Source: Alistipes sp. CAG:831
Lineage (GTDB): Bacteria > Bacteroidota > Bacteroidia > Bacteroidales > UBA932
Direction: 5' to 3'
Assembly: GCA_000432775.1 (NCBI GenBank)
Contig: HF990395.1
Coordinates: forward strand, 17,013-81,012
DNA: 64,000 nucleotides
Part shown: positions 7,407 to 16,451 of the stretch, one piece after another
Layout: each line of letters starts with the position of its first letter
Numbering within the stretch: position 1 is the first letter of the stretch
Translations under genes and position numbers: made by a program
The notes under the pieces: generated by a model
What the model was told of the DNA's origin: nothing
The model's input: only the letters and a program-made list of their open reading frames with translations
Databases searched by the model: none

Positions 7407-8447
7407 ATGTACAGACTTTTCATCCGCCGCATACTTTTCTCATTCTCGGCCGAAACGGCCCATCATATCACCTTCCGCCTGCTGCAGTTACTGCACTACA
7501 TTCCATTCTCACAGAGCATCATGAGGGCTCTTTTCCGTGTCAGGGACAAGGAAGGAGAGCTGCGCCGCGAGGTATTCGGCCTGACATTCAGGAATCCTGT
7601 GGGCCTGGCGGCCGGCCTGGACAAGAACGGAGAGTTCTACAACGACATGGGCAACTTCGGATTCAGCTTCGTCGAGATAGGCTCCCTTACTCCGGAGGCT
7701 CAGCCGGGCAATCCCAAGCCCCGCTGTTTCAGGCTTATAGAGGACCGGGCCATCATCAACCGCATGGGCATCAACAATAAAGGTGTCAAGTATGCGGTCG
7801 CCCAGCTCCAGAAACGTGCTCCGAACGTCATCGTCGGCGGAAACATCGCCAAGGCCTCGAAAACCCCCAACGAAGAGGCTTACAAGGATTACGAGCGCTC
7901 CTTCTCCCTGCTGTACGACTACGTGGACTATTTCACCGTCAACGTATCCTGTCCCAATGTAAAGGATCTCACCGTACTGCAGGATGTAGGCTATCTCTCC
8001 GGCATTGTGGACCACCTGCTCACGCTCAGGAGATATTACGATGACTACCGTCCCATCCTGCTCAAGATATCACCTGATATCCCTTACGAACATGTGGACC
8101 GCATAATAGACCTTGCACTCAGTTCCGGTCTGGACGGCATAATCGCCACAAATACAACCAATTCCCGCGAAGGACTCTCTACTGACTCCGAAAAGGTGAA
8201 GGCCATAGGCAACGGCGGCCTGAGCGGCCAGCCCCTGTACGAAAAGAGCCTGGCCATGGTACGCCATATCCATGAGAAAACCGGCGGCATCCTGCCTATA
8301 ATAGGTGTAGGCGGCATCATGACCCCGGAGCAGGCCAAGGAAATGCTGGACGCCGGCGCCTCCCTGATTCAGATATACTCCGGCTTCATCTACAACGGTC
8401 CAGGAGCAGTCCGTAAGATTCTGAAATACCTTAAATCCCATAAATAA
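7407..8447 (+). CDS. pyrD: Dihydroorotate dehydrogenase, class 2-like
   Basis: A 346-residue FMN enzyme oxidising dihydroorotate to orotate in pyrimidine synthesis, probably membrane-bound and quinone-linked. The amphipathic N-terminal segment (MYRLFIRRILFSFSAETAHH), GLAAGLDKNGE, INRMGINNKGV, IATNTT and LVQ-like SLIQIYSGFIYNGPG segments align with the class 2 family. The motif with the catalytic base reads NVSCPN, so a cysteine (C182) stands where E. coli class 2 has serine. The ATG at 7407 was chosen because it matches the E. coli N-terminus and lies downstream of the predicted promoter. The stop overlaps the cinA start (TAATG). Confidence 0.93.
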   Translation: MYRLFIRRILFSFSAETAHHITFRLLQLLHYIPFSQSIMRALFRVRDKEGELRREVFGLTFRNPVGLAAGLDKNGEFYNDMGNFGFSFVEIGSLTPEAQPGNPKPRCFRLIEDRAIINRMGINNKGVKYAVAQLQKRAPNVIVGGNIAKASKTPNEEAYKDYERSFSLLYDYVDYFTVNVSCPNVKDLTVLQDVGYLSGIVDHLLTLRRYYDDYRPILLKISPDIPYEHVDRIIDLALSSGLDGIIATNTTNSREGLSTDSEKVKAIGNGGLSGQPLYEKSLAMVRHIHEKTGGILPIIGVGGIMTPEQAKEMLDAGASLIQIYSGFIYNGPGAVRKILKYLKSHK

Positions 8448-9742
8448 TGAAACGGGCAGCCGTATGCACCATAGGCGACGAGATCCTCATCGGACAGATC
8501 GTCGACACCAATTCTTCAGTCATAGCACGGGAACTGAACGCCATAGGCGTAAAAGTACTCCGCATGGTATCCATAAGCGATGACAACACGGACATAAAGC
8601 AGAGCTTGAAATCATTGCTGCAGGAGAACGATATTGTGATAGTTACAGGTGGCCTTGGCCCTACAAAGGACGACATCACCAAGAAGGCTTTAGGGGAGCT
8701 CTCCGGCAGCCGGGGTACCGTCTTCCATCAGGGACAGATGGAGGTGATAGAGAAGATTCTGGCCCACAGGGGCATCGAGATATCGGACATCAACCGCGAC
8801 CAGGCCGTGGTGCCCGATACCTGCGAGGTCATGGTCAACCGGAAAGGCACGGCCCCCGGAATGATATTCCGCTTTCCGGCTGGAAGTTTCGCCCATTGTC
8901 CCGTGCTGTATTCCCTACCAGGAGTACCGTACGAGGCCATTGGTCTGCTGCCGGATGTAATGGAAGACATCCGCAGCCATTTCGCCCTGGACAGCATACA
9001 CCACAAGACCATAGTCACATACGGCATAGCAGAGTCTACCCTGGCCAAGATGATAGAGCCCTGGGAGGATGCCCTGCCCGCCGACATGCACCTGGCCTAC
9101 CTTCCCAACCCCTTGACCGGAGTAAGGCTGCGCCTTTCCATATACGGCGGGGAGCGCGAGGATGAGATACGCCGCATAGATGACGAATTCGCCAGACTGA
9201 AGCCGGTTCTCGGAGATGCGGTCTACGGGGAGGGCGAAGACACACTCCAGTCTGTTATTGCACGCAGGCTGACTGCCGCAGGACAGACCCTGGCAGTAGC
9301 CGAGTCCTGCACTGGAGGACGCATAGCCTCGCTTCTGACCTCTCTTCCCGGAGCATCCAGATACTTTTACGGTTCTGTAACCTCATACGACAACTCCGTA
9401 AAGGAGAACGTACTGCATGTCCCGAGCTCGATCATTGGCTCAAAGGGAGCCGTCAGCCAGGAATGCGCTGAAGCCATGGCCCTCGGAGTGCGTGAAGCTC
9501 TCGGCACTGATTTCGCCCTCTCGACCACCGGCATTGCAGGTCCGGACGGCGGTACCCCAGACAAGCCGGTCGGCACAGTCTGGACCGCAGTGGCATACCC
9601 CGATAAGAAAAGTCCGGGCAAGACCGAAGTCCTGTCCCGGATGTTCCGTTTCAACAACGACCGCAGCACCAATATCGACCGCTTTGCCGGCAGCGCCCTC
9701 AATCTGCTGAGGACTGTGCTGCTTTCTGAGCCCGGTGCATGA
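8447..9742 (+). CDS. cinA: CinA family protein (nicotinamide-nucleotide amidohydrolase)
   Basis: A 431-residue two-domain CinA. The N-terminal MoCF/COG1058 domain (about 1-170) has TIGDEILIGQIVDTNS and VTGGLGPTKDDITKKA. The C-terminal PncC amidase domain (about 265-430) has AESCTGGRIASLLTSLPGAS and TGIAGPDGGTPDKPVGTVW. The PncC domain deamidates nicotinamide mononucleotide in pyridine-nucleotide recycling; the N-terminal domain in some relatives cleaves ADP-ribose. It is translationally coupled to pyrD by TAATG. Its 3' end overlaps the convergent dipeptidase gene by 44 bases. Confidence 0.93.
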   Translation: MKRAAVCTIGDEILIGQIVDTNSSVIARELNAIGVKVLRMVSISDDNTDIKQSLKSLLQENDIVIVTGGLGPTKDDITKKALGELSGSRGTVFHQGQMEVIEKILAHRGIEISDINRDQAVVPDTCEVMVNRKGTAPGMIFRFPAGSFAHCPVLYSLPGVPYEAIGLLPDVMEDIRSHFALDSIHHKTIVTYGIAESTLAKMIEPWEDALPADMHLAYLPNPLTGVRLRLSIYGGEREDEIRRIDDEFARLKPVLGDAVYGEGEDTLQSVIARRLTAAGQTLAVAESCTGGRIASLLTSLPGASRYFYGSVTSYDNSVKENVLHVPSSIIGSKGAVSQECAEAMALGVREALGTDFALSTTGIAGPDGGTPDKPVGTVWTAVAYPDKKSPGKTEVLSRMFRFNNDRSTNIDRFAGSALNLLRTVLLSEPGA

Positions 9743-10820
9743 CCCGGAGGAAGTTTCCTCCCATGATGCCGCGGATCTCGCTGCTGCCGTACCCTCTTTC
9801 GCGGAGCTCGGCAGCTATATTTCCGTACATGGATATGTCCCTGAGCCTCTGAGGAGCCACTTCTATCCCGTCAAAATCCGAACCGAGCCCCACATGCGCG
9901 GCTCCGGCCACCTCCACTGCATGGTCGATGTGGTCTACGACCCTTTTTACGGACGGCGTGGGGTATACCGCAAGCTCATCCATTATCCTCCAGTAGTTGT
10001 CCCGGTACTCTATATTGTACAGATCGGATCGGTAGAGTTCCTGCCAATGCTCCCCTTCTTCGCTGAGTTTCAAGAACTTTTCGTCCTGGGCAAAATCTGA
10101 GTCGATGAATTTAGGATAAAAATTGATCTGAATCACTCCGCCTGCGGCACCCAGATCCCGCAGCATGGTATCGGACATATTCCGCGGATGGTCGCACAGG
10201 GCCCGGCAAGAGGAATGTGAGGCCACTATCGGAGTGCTGGAATGCTCTAAAAGATCGTAGAATGTCTCGTCCGAAGCATGGGAACAGTCCAGAAGGATGC
10301 CCAGACGGTTGCACTCCGCCACCACTTCTTTGCCGAACCGGGAGAGTCCGCCCCATTCCGCATCGAGAGGCATGCAGGAGTCGCATATCTGGTTGTGCCT
10401 GTTGTGGCAAAGCGTGAGGTAACGCACTCCAAAACGGTAGTAAAGACGTAGATATGCAAGATCCTGCTGTATGGGAGTACCGTTTTCCATTCCCAGAAAG
10501 ATGGAAATCAGGCCGCGTTTCTTATTCTCGAAAGCGTCTTCCGGAGAAACGGCCAATGCCGCGACAGCGCTGTTGCTGTCAACGGCATCGTAGCATTTGG
10601 ATATGAGCCTTACCGCATGTACTGTGGCCTCGGCGTCAGTAAGCTCCGGCGGGGAGTAAATCGCGAAGAACATCCCGTCCACCCCTCCTTCCCGTGCTCT
10701 TACGAAGTCCACATGTCCCCTCGGCTGTCTTTTCCCGAGGTCTATCTCCTCGAGCAGCATCGTCGGGGTGTCGCAGTGCGAGTCCAGCACGAAATCCTTG
10801 TCTGAATGTATCCAGGACAT
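9699..10820 (-). CDS. Membrane dipeptidase (M19 renal dipeptidase family)
   Basis: A 373-residue zinc dipeptidase of the M19 family. The HxD metal motif appears as VLDSHCDTP (near 12-20), the bridging glutamate region as FLGMENGTP (about 127), and further ligands in LDCSHASDETF and PIVASHSSCRAL (about 195-225). GLGSDFDGIE near 330 is also typical. It hydrolyses dipeptides, including D-amino-acid-containing ones in some members. No signal peptide is evident, so it may be cytoplasmic. It starts 6 bases after the DUF2807 gene and is probably the last gene of the sigma-factor operon. The 3' end overlaps cinA by 44 bases. Confidence 0.9.
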   Translation of the reverse strand: MSWIHSDKDFVLDSHCDTPTMLLEEIDLGKRQPRGHVDFVRAREGGVDGMFFAIYSPPELTDAEATVHAVRLISKCYDAVDSNSAVAALAVSPEDAFENKKRGLISIFLGMENGTPIQQDLAYLRLYYRFGVRYLTLCHNRHNQICDSCMPLDAEWGGLSRFGKEVVAECNRLGILLDCSHASDETFYDLLEHSSTPIVASHSSCRALCDHPRNMSDTMLRDLGAAGGVIQINFYPKFIDSDFAQDEKFLKLSEEGEHWQELYRSDLYNIEYRDNYWRIMDELAVYPTPSVKRVVDHIDHAVEVAGAAHVGLGSDFDGIEVAPQRLRDISMYGNIAAELRERGYGSSEIRGIMGGNFLRVMHRAQKAAQSSAD

Positions 10821-10826
10821 CTTCTC

Positions 10827-11687
10827 TTATCTGCGGTTTCTGACGCTGGATGCTTTGGATACATCCACTAGATCCATATCCTTGGCATTTACAGTTACAC
10901 TTGAAGCACCACTGGCTTCTACCCTGGCTCTCTTGGCTATAAGAGAGGATGCCTTGCAGCTGGAGGCTCCGCTTACATCCACGTCCAGATAGTCAGCCGT
11001 TCCGTTGACATAGAAATTGGACGCACCTGAAAGACTGATGCGGAGGTTCTTCATCCTGACCTCCTCCATATCCACGTCGGAGGCTCCGGAATTATCTACT
11101 ACGCAGTCAGTGTAATTGCCGCCTATGATGTATACATTCGAGGCACCGCTGCATTCAATATCGGAATTGTCAATGCAGCCTGACAGATCCATTTCAACGT
11201 GTGAAGCACCTGATGCCACAATTCTGAGGTCACCCACTGTATTGAAAACCGCTTTCTTGAGGGATGAGGCTCCGCTGGTGCGGATATCGAGCGACTGAGT
11301 GTCAAACCGGTCCAGAATACTCATATTTGCTGCACCTGATAGGCGTACGCTCTCTATCCCGGGGCAGCTGACCTTGGCGTAGAGCTTCCAGTCCCCGCTG
11401 TTGAACTCGCGGCGGATGTCCCTGGGAGCCTTTTCGAGATCAAGTGTGAGAACCAGTACGCCCGACTGTACTTCGGCCGTTACATACTCCTCCAGTTCTG
11501 CAGGGAATGTGAGTTCCAATGCATGTTTAGAGGCTTTCTCCACGTCCACCTCAAAGCGGTTTCCGGCCCTGATGCCGTTGAAATTACGGACTTTTACCTC
11601 TTTGGTAATCTCGTCGTAAGACCTTGCCTGTGCGCATACCGGTACCATCAATGCCAGTATGGCTGCCATTGTAATTAATCTTTTCAT
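10827..11687 (-). CDS. DUF2807 (head GIN) secreted beta-helix protein
   Basis: A 286-residue protein with a signal peptide (MKRLITMAAILALMVPVCAQA) and a DUF2807 head-GIN domain. The body is a series of about eight 19-22-residue units carrying SGAS or close variants (TSGASS, ASGASH, CSGASN, NSGASD, LSGASN, VSGASS, ASGASS). This predicts a right-handed beta-solenoid with a small-residue ladder. It is probably periplasmic or surface exposed. The function of the family is not established. It follows the anti-sigma-like gene by 22 bases and precedes the dipeptidase by 6, so it is likely controlled by the ECF sigma factor. Confidence 0.85.
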   Translation of the reverse strand: MKRLITMAAILALMVPVCAQARSYDEITKEVKVRNFNGIRAGNRFEVDVEKASKHALELTFPAELEEYVTAEVQSGVLVLTLDLEKAPRDIRREFNSGDWKLYAKVSCPGIESVRLSGAANMSILDRFDTQSLDIRTSGASSLKKAVFNTVGDLRIVASGASHVEMDLSGCIDNSDIECSGASNVYIIGGNYTDCVVDNSGASDVDMEEVRMKNLRISLSGASNFYVNGTADYLDVDVSGASSCKASSLIAKRARVEASGASSVTVNAKDMDLVDVSKASSVRNRR

Positions 11688-11709
11688 ATCTGCGTTGATT
11701 TAAAATGTT

Positions 11710-12291
11710 TTATTCTGTCTCATTCAGCCCCCTTATGGTTCCTACCACATGGTCCAGGGCAGCTATCTGCCTGGCCGAGTACTCCTGCAGAATTTCCCTC
11801 TGGCGCTGCGTGTCAACTCCTTCCAGCTGGTCAATCAGGGGCACCGGTTCCCGGACGATATCGTCCACCACAGCCATGGCCTCCTCCGCCCAGTCCTCCG
11901 GCATATAGGCCGTCAGGACTGCGACCTCGACGGTAATATCGGCCACCGTGCGGCAGTACTGCTGATAGATGTACCCGGGAGACAATGTATCCTGCTCCTC
12001 TGAAAATGACTTCTCTTTCGCTATCTGCACCCGGGGTTCCTCTTCCCGGATGTACGGATTCATCAGGGCCCGTACGCCGAAAATAAGGGCTAAGGAAGCT
12101 ACAAGGGGGAAGGCAATGACCTTCCACAGGGGTTTCTTGCGGCGCTTGAGGTTCGAGCGGAAGTGTATGCGGTTGTGGCTGGAGTACTCCCAGCGTTGCT
12201 CGAAGCGGGACTCGTCTCCTTCGGGGATGAGTTCATCTGATTCCTTGATGGAACTGCTTTTCTGTCTGAAGTATTGCTGTAAGTTATCCAT
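11710..12291 (-). CDS. Single-TM protein paired with ECF sigma factor, possible anti-sigma
   Basis: A 193-residue protein (198 if the overlapping ATG at 12309 is used). It has a charged cytoplasmic N-terminus, including GDESRFEQRWE, then basic FRSNLKRRKKPLWK and one membrane helix (about residues 60-76, VIAFPLVASLALIFGVRAL). A roughly 110-residue periplasmic part follows, probably helical. Size, topology and position directly behind an ECF sigma gene suggest an anti-sigma factor. I see no zinc-binding HxxxCxxC motif, so it is not a classical ZAS protein. The ATG at 12291 lies 7 bases after the sigma stop; the alternative start overlaps it by 11. Confidence 0.6.
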   Translation of the reverse strand: MDNLQQYFRQKSSSIKESDELIPEGDESRFEQRWEYSSHNRIHFRSNLKRRKKPLWKVIAFPLVASLALIFGVRALMNPYIREEEPRVQIAKEKSFSEEQDTLSPGYIYQQYCRTVADITVEVAVLTAYMPEDWAEEAMAVVDDIVREPVPLIDQLEGVDTQRQREILQEYSARQIAALDHVVGTIRGLNETE

Positions 12292-12298
12292 TGTCCTG

Positions 12299-12814
12299 TT
12301 ATTTTTCATTTTTAATCATTTCCACCAGTTTGCGCTTGCCCCTGAGATACTGCGACCGGACCGTGCTTTCCTCCACCCCCAGTATCTGCGAGGCTTCTGA
12401 GTAATCGTACCCCTCGAAGAGCAGCAGGGAGAGCACCGCCCTGTATCCGTCGGGCATCAGGAGCATCTGCCGCTTTATCCTCCCTATCATCTCCTGCGGG
12501 CTCTGACTCTGCAGGAGACTGTCCCACTGCTGCGACGAGTCCTCCTCCGGGTCTTCCTCCGCATATTTCTCGAGCTTCACCTTCAGTCCCCTGCGCATGC
12601 GGAGCATGTCTATCGAGGCTCTGGTACAGGCTTTTGTGAGCCAGGCCGAGGTCTGTGCCTCGGACAGTTTAGCGGTATTGGTCCTCAGATACTTGATAAT
12701 AGTGTCCTGGACTATCTCCTCGGCGTCGAAACTGTCGCCGGTTATCCGCAGCGACGTGTTGTAGAGCCTCGTCTTGTATCTGTTGTAGAACGCTGTAATC
12801 TCTTTAGGTATCAT
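12299..12814 (-). CDS. ECF RNA polymerase sigma factor
   Basis: A 171-residue sigma-70 family extracytoplasmic-function factor. Region 2 spans about 8-75 (FYNRYKTRLYNTSLRITGD, AEEIVQDTIIKYL). Region 4 spans about 115-168, with the helix-turn-helix DYSEASQILGVEESTVRSQY and the terminal RGKRKLVEMIK. It directs RNA polymerase to a specific set of promoters. It heads an operon with a membrane partner, a DUF2807 protein and a dipeptidase, which points to a cell-envelope regulon. I do not see a TAnnTTTG element just upstream, so it may be autoregulated or read from the TapB-like gene. Confidence 0.9.
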   Translation of the reverse strand: MIPKEITAFYNRYKTRLYNTSLRITGDSFDAEEIVQDTIIKYLRTNTAKLSEAQTSAWLTKACTRASIDMLRMRRGLKVKLEKYAEEDPEEDSSQQWDSLLQSQSPQEMIGRIKRQMLLMPDGYRAVLSLLLFEGYDYSEASQILGVEESTVRSQYLRGKRKLVEMIKNEK

Positions 12815-12874
12815 CTTTTGTTTTTTCCACTTATATAACGTACGGGCAGGGCCGTCTGTTGCATCTGCCGCGTA

Positions 12875-13570
12875 TTATTTTCTTACTATTTTTTCCAGGA
12901 CCTCCGTGGTCTCCAGTTTCAGGTTCCTGTCATAGGTGTCGTGCCGGACCATACCGACGCCGCGGGCATACCAGGTGCGGGCAGTGGTGACACGGTTGCG
13001 CATCATCCCCTTCTCGACCTTGTGCTCGGAAACTATCACGCAGGGGAATGTACCGGCCGGGGTAGTCAGGGTGTCAGTACCGAGGACCCGGCGCTCCGTC
13101 ACGGTGACGTTCATCGTCATGCCTAATGCTCTGACCTTGCCGGCCGCACTCTGCAGGGTATCGCCGGGCGTCAGGACGGAAGGCAGCAGGGTCAGGCCGC
13201 CCTCCGCGGTGATCCGGGCATTTTTCCAGAGTATTCCTTTGAGAACGGAGACCAGGCTGGCGGCAATGTCGAGGGTCACGCTCCCGTCCCGGCTTATCAG
13301 GGCCGTCATCACGGCCGGATTCTCCATATTCTCCAGTCCCTTGCCGTCCACTGTCCGGATAAAGGAGGAATAAGTCACTGTGAGAGAAGAGTCTGCGGAA
13401 TCGAGAGCAGTCTCAAGAATACTCATGGTATGGTTCCACTTGATCGAGCCGTCCTCTGCATAATACCTGGTGTAGACCAGCTCCGTACCCTCATCCGTAC
13501 AGAACCATGCCTGGGCCCGGAGGCATACAGGGCAGCAGATGAGGAGGATGGACAGAAAGAGGTATCTCAT
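12875..13570 (-). CDS. Secreted TapB-like protein of unknown function
   Basis: A 231-residue protein with a clear signal peptide (MRYLFLSILLICCPVCLRAQ). The mature part is rich in beta strands. It contains TPAGTFPCVIVSEHKVEKG and the ending TTARTWYARGVGMVRHD, which recur in TapB/DUF3108-like secreted proteins of Bacteroidota. It is probably periplasmic; the molecular role is unknown. The ATG at 13570 is preferred over an in-frame TTG 9 bases upstream. It lies 60 bases ahead of the sigma gene in the same direction and could be co-transcribed with it. Confidence 0.6.
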   Translation of the reverse strand: MRYLFLSILLICCPVCLRAQAWFCTDEGTELVYTRYYAEDGSIKWNHTMSILETALDSADSSLTVTYSSFIRTVDGKGLENMENPAVMTALISRDGSVTLDIAASLVSVLKGILWKNARITAEGGLTLLPSVLTPGDTLQSAAGKVRALGMTMNVTVTERRVLGTDTLTTPAGTFPCVIVSEHKVEKGMMRNRVTTARTWYARGVGMVRHDTYDRNLKLETTEVLEKIVRK

Positions 13571-13589
13571 ATAGCACAATAATATCCTA

Positions 13590-13597
13590 CAAACATA
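13590..13597 (-). promoter_or_regulatory. -7 promoter element of TapB-like gene
   Basis: TATGTTTG on the minus strand, 19 bases before the ATG at 13570. Confidence 0.45.
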
Positions 13598-13654
13598 CGG
13601 AAAAATGAAAAATTTTGCTAATTTGGCTCCGCAAATACTCGAGCAGAATACACT

Positions 13655-14479
13655 ATGACAAGACCTACAGTAGCCCTCATCTACGACTTCGACGGCACCC
13701 TTTCCCCTGCCAACATGCAGGAATTCGGACTGATACAGACCTTCGGCAAGGACCCTGCCCTCTTCTGGAGCAGAAGCAACCAGCTGTCACAGGACAACGA
13801 TGCCAGCGAGATTCTCTGCTACATGAAGACAATGATAGATGAGGCCCGCGCTTCCGGAGTCCACCTTACCAGGGAGAATTTCCGACGGTTCGGCTCTATG
13901 GTAAAGCTTTATCCCGGCGTGCGGGAATGGTTCGGGAAAATCAATGATTACGGCTGCAGCAGAGGTCTTCAGATAGAGCATTACATCAACTCATCCGGAC
14001 TGACCGAAATGATTGAGGGCACGGAAATATACCATGAGTTCAAGAATGTCTATGCCTGTTCCTTCCTCTACGAGAACGGAGAGGCGGTCTGGCCTGCCGT
14101 GGCTGTGGATTATACGGCCAAAACCCAGTTCCTGTTCAAGATCAACAAGGGAGTGATGAGCATCCGGGACCATACCCTCGTAAACAGATATCTACCTGAA
14201 AAAGAGAGACCTGTCCCCTTTTCCCGCATGATTTACTTCGGAGACGGAGCCACTGACATACCATGTATGAAACTAGTCAAGCAGTTCGGAGGCCATTCCA
14301 TAGCAGTGTACAACCCGGACGGCCACGAACGCGAGAAGTCCGAGCGCCTTCTCAGCGAACAGCGGGTACACTTCGTATGTCCTGCGGACTATTCCGAAGG
14401 GCAGCGTATCTACAGGGTAGTTACCGCAATCATTGACAAGATAAAGGCAGATCTGGAAATAGAGGCGCTAAAGGGCTGA
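13655..14479 (+). CDS. HAD-superfamily hydrolase
   Basis: A 274-residue haloacid-dehalogenase-type phosphatase. Motif I is IYDFDGTLSP (D10 and D12 as nucleophile and acid). Motif II is probably around YINSSGL (near 110), and motif IV is YFGDGATDIPCMK near 205. A cap domain lies between motifs I and II (about 20-95). It probably hydrolyses a small phosphorylated metabolite in the cytoplasm; substrate unknown. The gene stands alone on the plus strand between two leftward clusters. Its last 12 bases overlap the end of the DUF4954 gene. Confidence 0.85.
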   Translation: MTRPTVALIYDFDGTLSPANMQEFGLIQTFGKDPALFWSRSNQLSQDNDASEILCYMKTMIDEARASGVHLTRENFRRFGSMVKLYPGVREWFGKINDYGCSRGLQIEHYINSSGLTEMIEGTEIYHEFKNVYACSFLYENGEAVWPAVAVDYTAKTQFLFKINKGVMSIRDHTLVNRYLPEKERPVPFSRMIYFGDGATDIPCMKLVKQFGGHSIAVYNPDGHEREKSERLLSEQRVHFVCPADYSEGQRIYRVVTAIIDKIKADLEIEALKG

Positions 14480-16450
14480 AAGGACCTCATCGGCCAACAT
14501 GGCTACCCTCTCCCTGGTCTCACGCACCGCCGCCACCTGAGAATCTGAGTCAAATTCTCCCCTGACATGCCTGAAGTCCGCGAGAATCTCATCCCTGTCT
14601 GTTACGTCCAGACCGAAGCCGGTCATCCCCCCCTCTCCGAACTCCTTGGACGCATCCATCTCTATGTCAGCGAAGAGAGACTCTGACGCTGCTCTCCACT
14701 GACGCAGCAATTCTATCAGCTTCTTGCGGGTAATTTTCTGAGGATCGACATTGTAGACTGTCCGGATGTGTGCATATACCCATCTCCATTCGTAGAGCTG
14801 ATAATTGGAGGCAATGGCCGAGAGTCTGGACTCCACCGCGCCTGGAGTGTCCAGTGAGCCGGAAACCACCTCCTCCACTATCTGGTCTATCTCAGCCTTC
14901 GGAGCCAGCAGTCCGGCCACGTCAATCCAACGTCCGTCTCCTACAGGAGATACGGGGGTCAGAGCAGCAGTGATAGCCTCATCGGATCCAAGTTTTCGGC
15001 CGCGGAGCGCCAGAGCCACCTGAAGACCCACATAGTATTTGAGGGCCTTCTCGTAACGTTCCACCCCTGAAGTAAGGGACGAACCGGCTATAGTACATCC
15101 TCCGTAACTGGAGGGAGTACCGGAAAAACGCTCCTCGGAGAGCATCTGCACCAGCCGGTCCCTGCCTGACAGCATCGCTCCGGCCGTATATGGGGAAAAT
15201 ACCTCGAAACTGATATTGTCCATGCGTCCGGAAAGACTGCGGCGGTCCCTTGAGGGCCACTTACGGATGTCGCGGAACAATCCTACACTTCGCAGGTTCA
15301 CACCTGGAACCAGATATGAGCGCCCCTCAGACTCCAGAATATAGGAGAACGGCATGTCCGGAGTGTCTATCCTGCCGGTATGATGGCCCAGTACTGTGGT
15401 GAAGGGCGCCACTCTCACCGGCAGCATCATGTATGAGCCGGAGCCGCACTTCACACCGCGTCCGAAAACACCCTGATGAACGGGTCCCAACTTATACTGA
15501 TGGTTGCTGAAATTGGTGGCAGAGCCCGCATTCATAAAGGAGAACATCGAGCCTATAAGCAGGGTCGACTTGTGATGGGAGACCGTGAAGGGGCCGGCGA
15601 ATACCGATACTGCCTCTCCGTTCTCACAATGGGAGTTGGCAAAGAAAAGACAGTCCGAGCATGAGAATCCCTTGGAAAGTGTCACACCCTGTCCCACGAA
15701 ACTGCGGGTCACGACTGCCCCGTTTTCCACTACCGAACCTGACTGCACTATGAAGTCCGTGCATACCACTCCGCTGCCGATAAGCACCGGAGCATCCGTG
15801 CTGCTGACCACCGTTCCATCGAAAAGACGGAGGCAGCCCTGCAGGACAGCGGCCTCTCCTATCCTTACGTTGCGGATGATTCCCACATTCTCTATTCTTG
15901 CTCCAGGGCCGATGGTTCCGCGCTCCGAAGCCACGGCACGGGCACGGATATCCGCCATGGCATGAAGCCGTTCCGTCAGCTCTGGACGGTGCCGGTACAT
16001 TGCCGACAGATAGGCAGTCTGGGCCGAAAGTTCCTCATGGATGGCCACCTCGCGTCCTCCTGTCTCTGGAAGGACATTGACCCGTGTGCCTATACCGAAG
16101 GACGGAACGCCCTCCATATATATCTTACCCACATCGCAGATATAGACGCGGGGACCTATGTCGTAGTTGGCTATATAACCGTGAATGTGGGTGATGAGCG
16201 CGTCATCATCCACATTTACGTTGAACAGGGTAGCATCGTAAATACCGCTGTGTATGGAAAGACCGCCCGGAAGAGCAATGCTGCCGGAAAAAGCCCCGAG
16301 ACGGACCACTCCGTAGAAATTGACCCTGACAATGCTTTCCGGAGTAAACCGCTCCGAGACATAGATATGCTGCCAGTCCTCAGCCCAGCATCCCTGTGTC
16401 CTGAGAACGGATATCTCTTCAGCTGTCAGCTGGCGGTAACCCGAAGTCAT
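14468..16450 (-). CDS. DUF4954 family left-handed beta-helix protein
   Basis: A 660-residue protein resembling the Bacteroidota DUF4954 family. Residues about 150-350 contain hexapeptide-like beta-helix turns (TIGPGARIENVGIIRNVRIG, GSGVVCTDFIVQSGSVVENG), as in sugar acyl- and nucleotidyltransferases. The last 200 residues look helical. It has no signal peptide. The fold suggests a sugar-nucleotide or acyl transfer role, but the function is unknown. The ATG lies 1 base after the stop of the SLBB export gene, so the two are almost certainly one operon. A link to surface polysaccharide is my inference from that pairing. Confidence 0.7.
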   Translation of the reverse strand: MTSGYRQLTAEEISVLRTQGCWAEDWQHIYVSERFTPESIVRVNFYGVVRLGAFSGSIALPGGLSIHSGIYDATLFNVNVDDDALITHIHGYIANYDIGPRVYICDVGKIYMEGVPSFGIGTRVNVLPETGGREVAIHEELSAQTAYLSAMYRHRPELTERLHAMADIRARAVASERGTIGPGARIENVGIIRNVRIGEAAVLQGCLRLFDGTVVSSTDAPVLIGSGVVCTDFIVQSGSVVENGAVVTRSFVGQGVTLSKGFSCSDCLFFANSHCENGEAVSVFAGPFTVSHHKSTLLIGSMFSFMNAGSATNFSNHQYKLGPVHQGVFGRGVKCGSGSYMMLPVRVAPFTTVLGHHTGRIDTPDMPFSYILESEGRSYLVPGVNLRSVGLFRDIRKWPSRDRRSLSGRMDNISFEVFSPYTAGAMLSGRDRLVQMLSEERFSGTPSSYGGCTIAGSSLTSGVERYEKALKYYVGLQVALALRGRKLGSDEAITAALTPVSPVGDGRWIDVAGLLAPKAEIDQIVEEVVSGSLDTPGAVESRLSAIASNYQLYEWRWVYAHIRTVYNVDPQKITRKKLIELLRQWRAASESLFADIEMDASKEFGEGGMTGFGLDVTDRDEILADFRHVRGEFDSDSQVAAVRETRERVAMLADEVLSAL

Positions 16451-16451
16451 A

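Noticed and set aside
10827..11687. Repetitive DNA suggestive of a CRISPR or tandem array
   Set aside because: The repetition is of short SGAS-type protein units with divergent DNA, as expected for a beta-solenoid. No true direct repeats with spacers are present here or elsewhere in the window.
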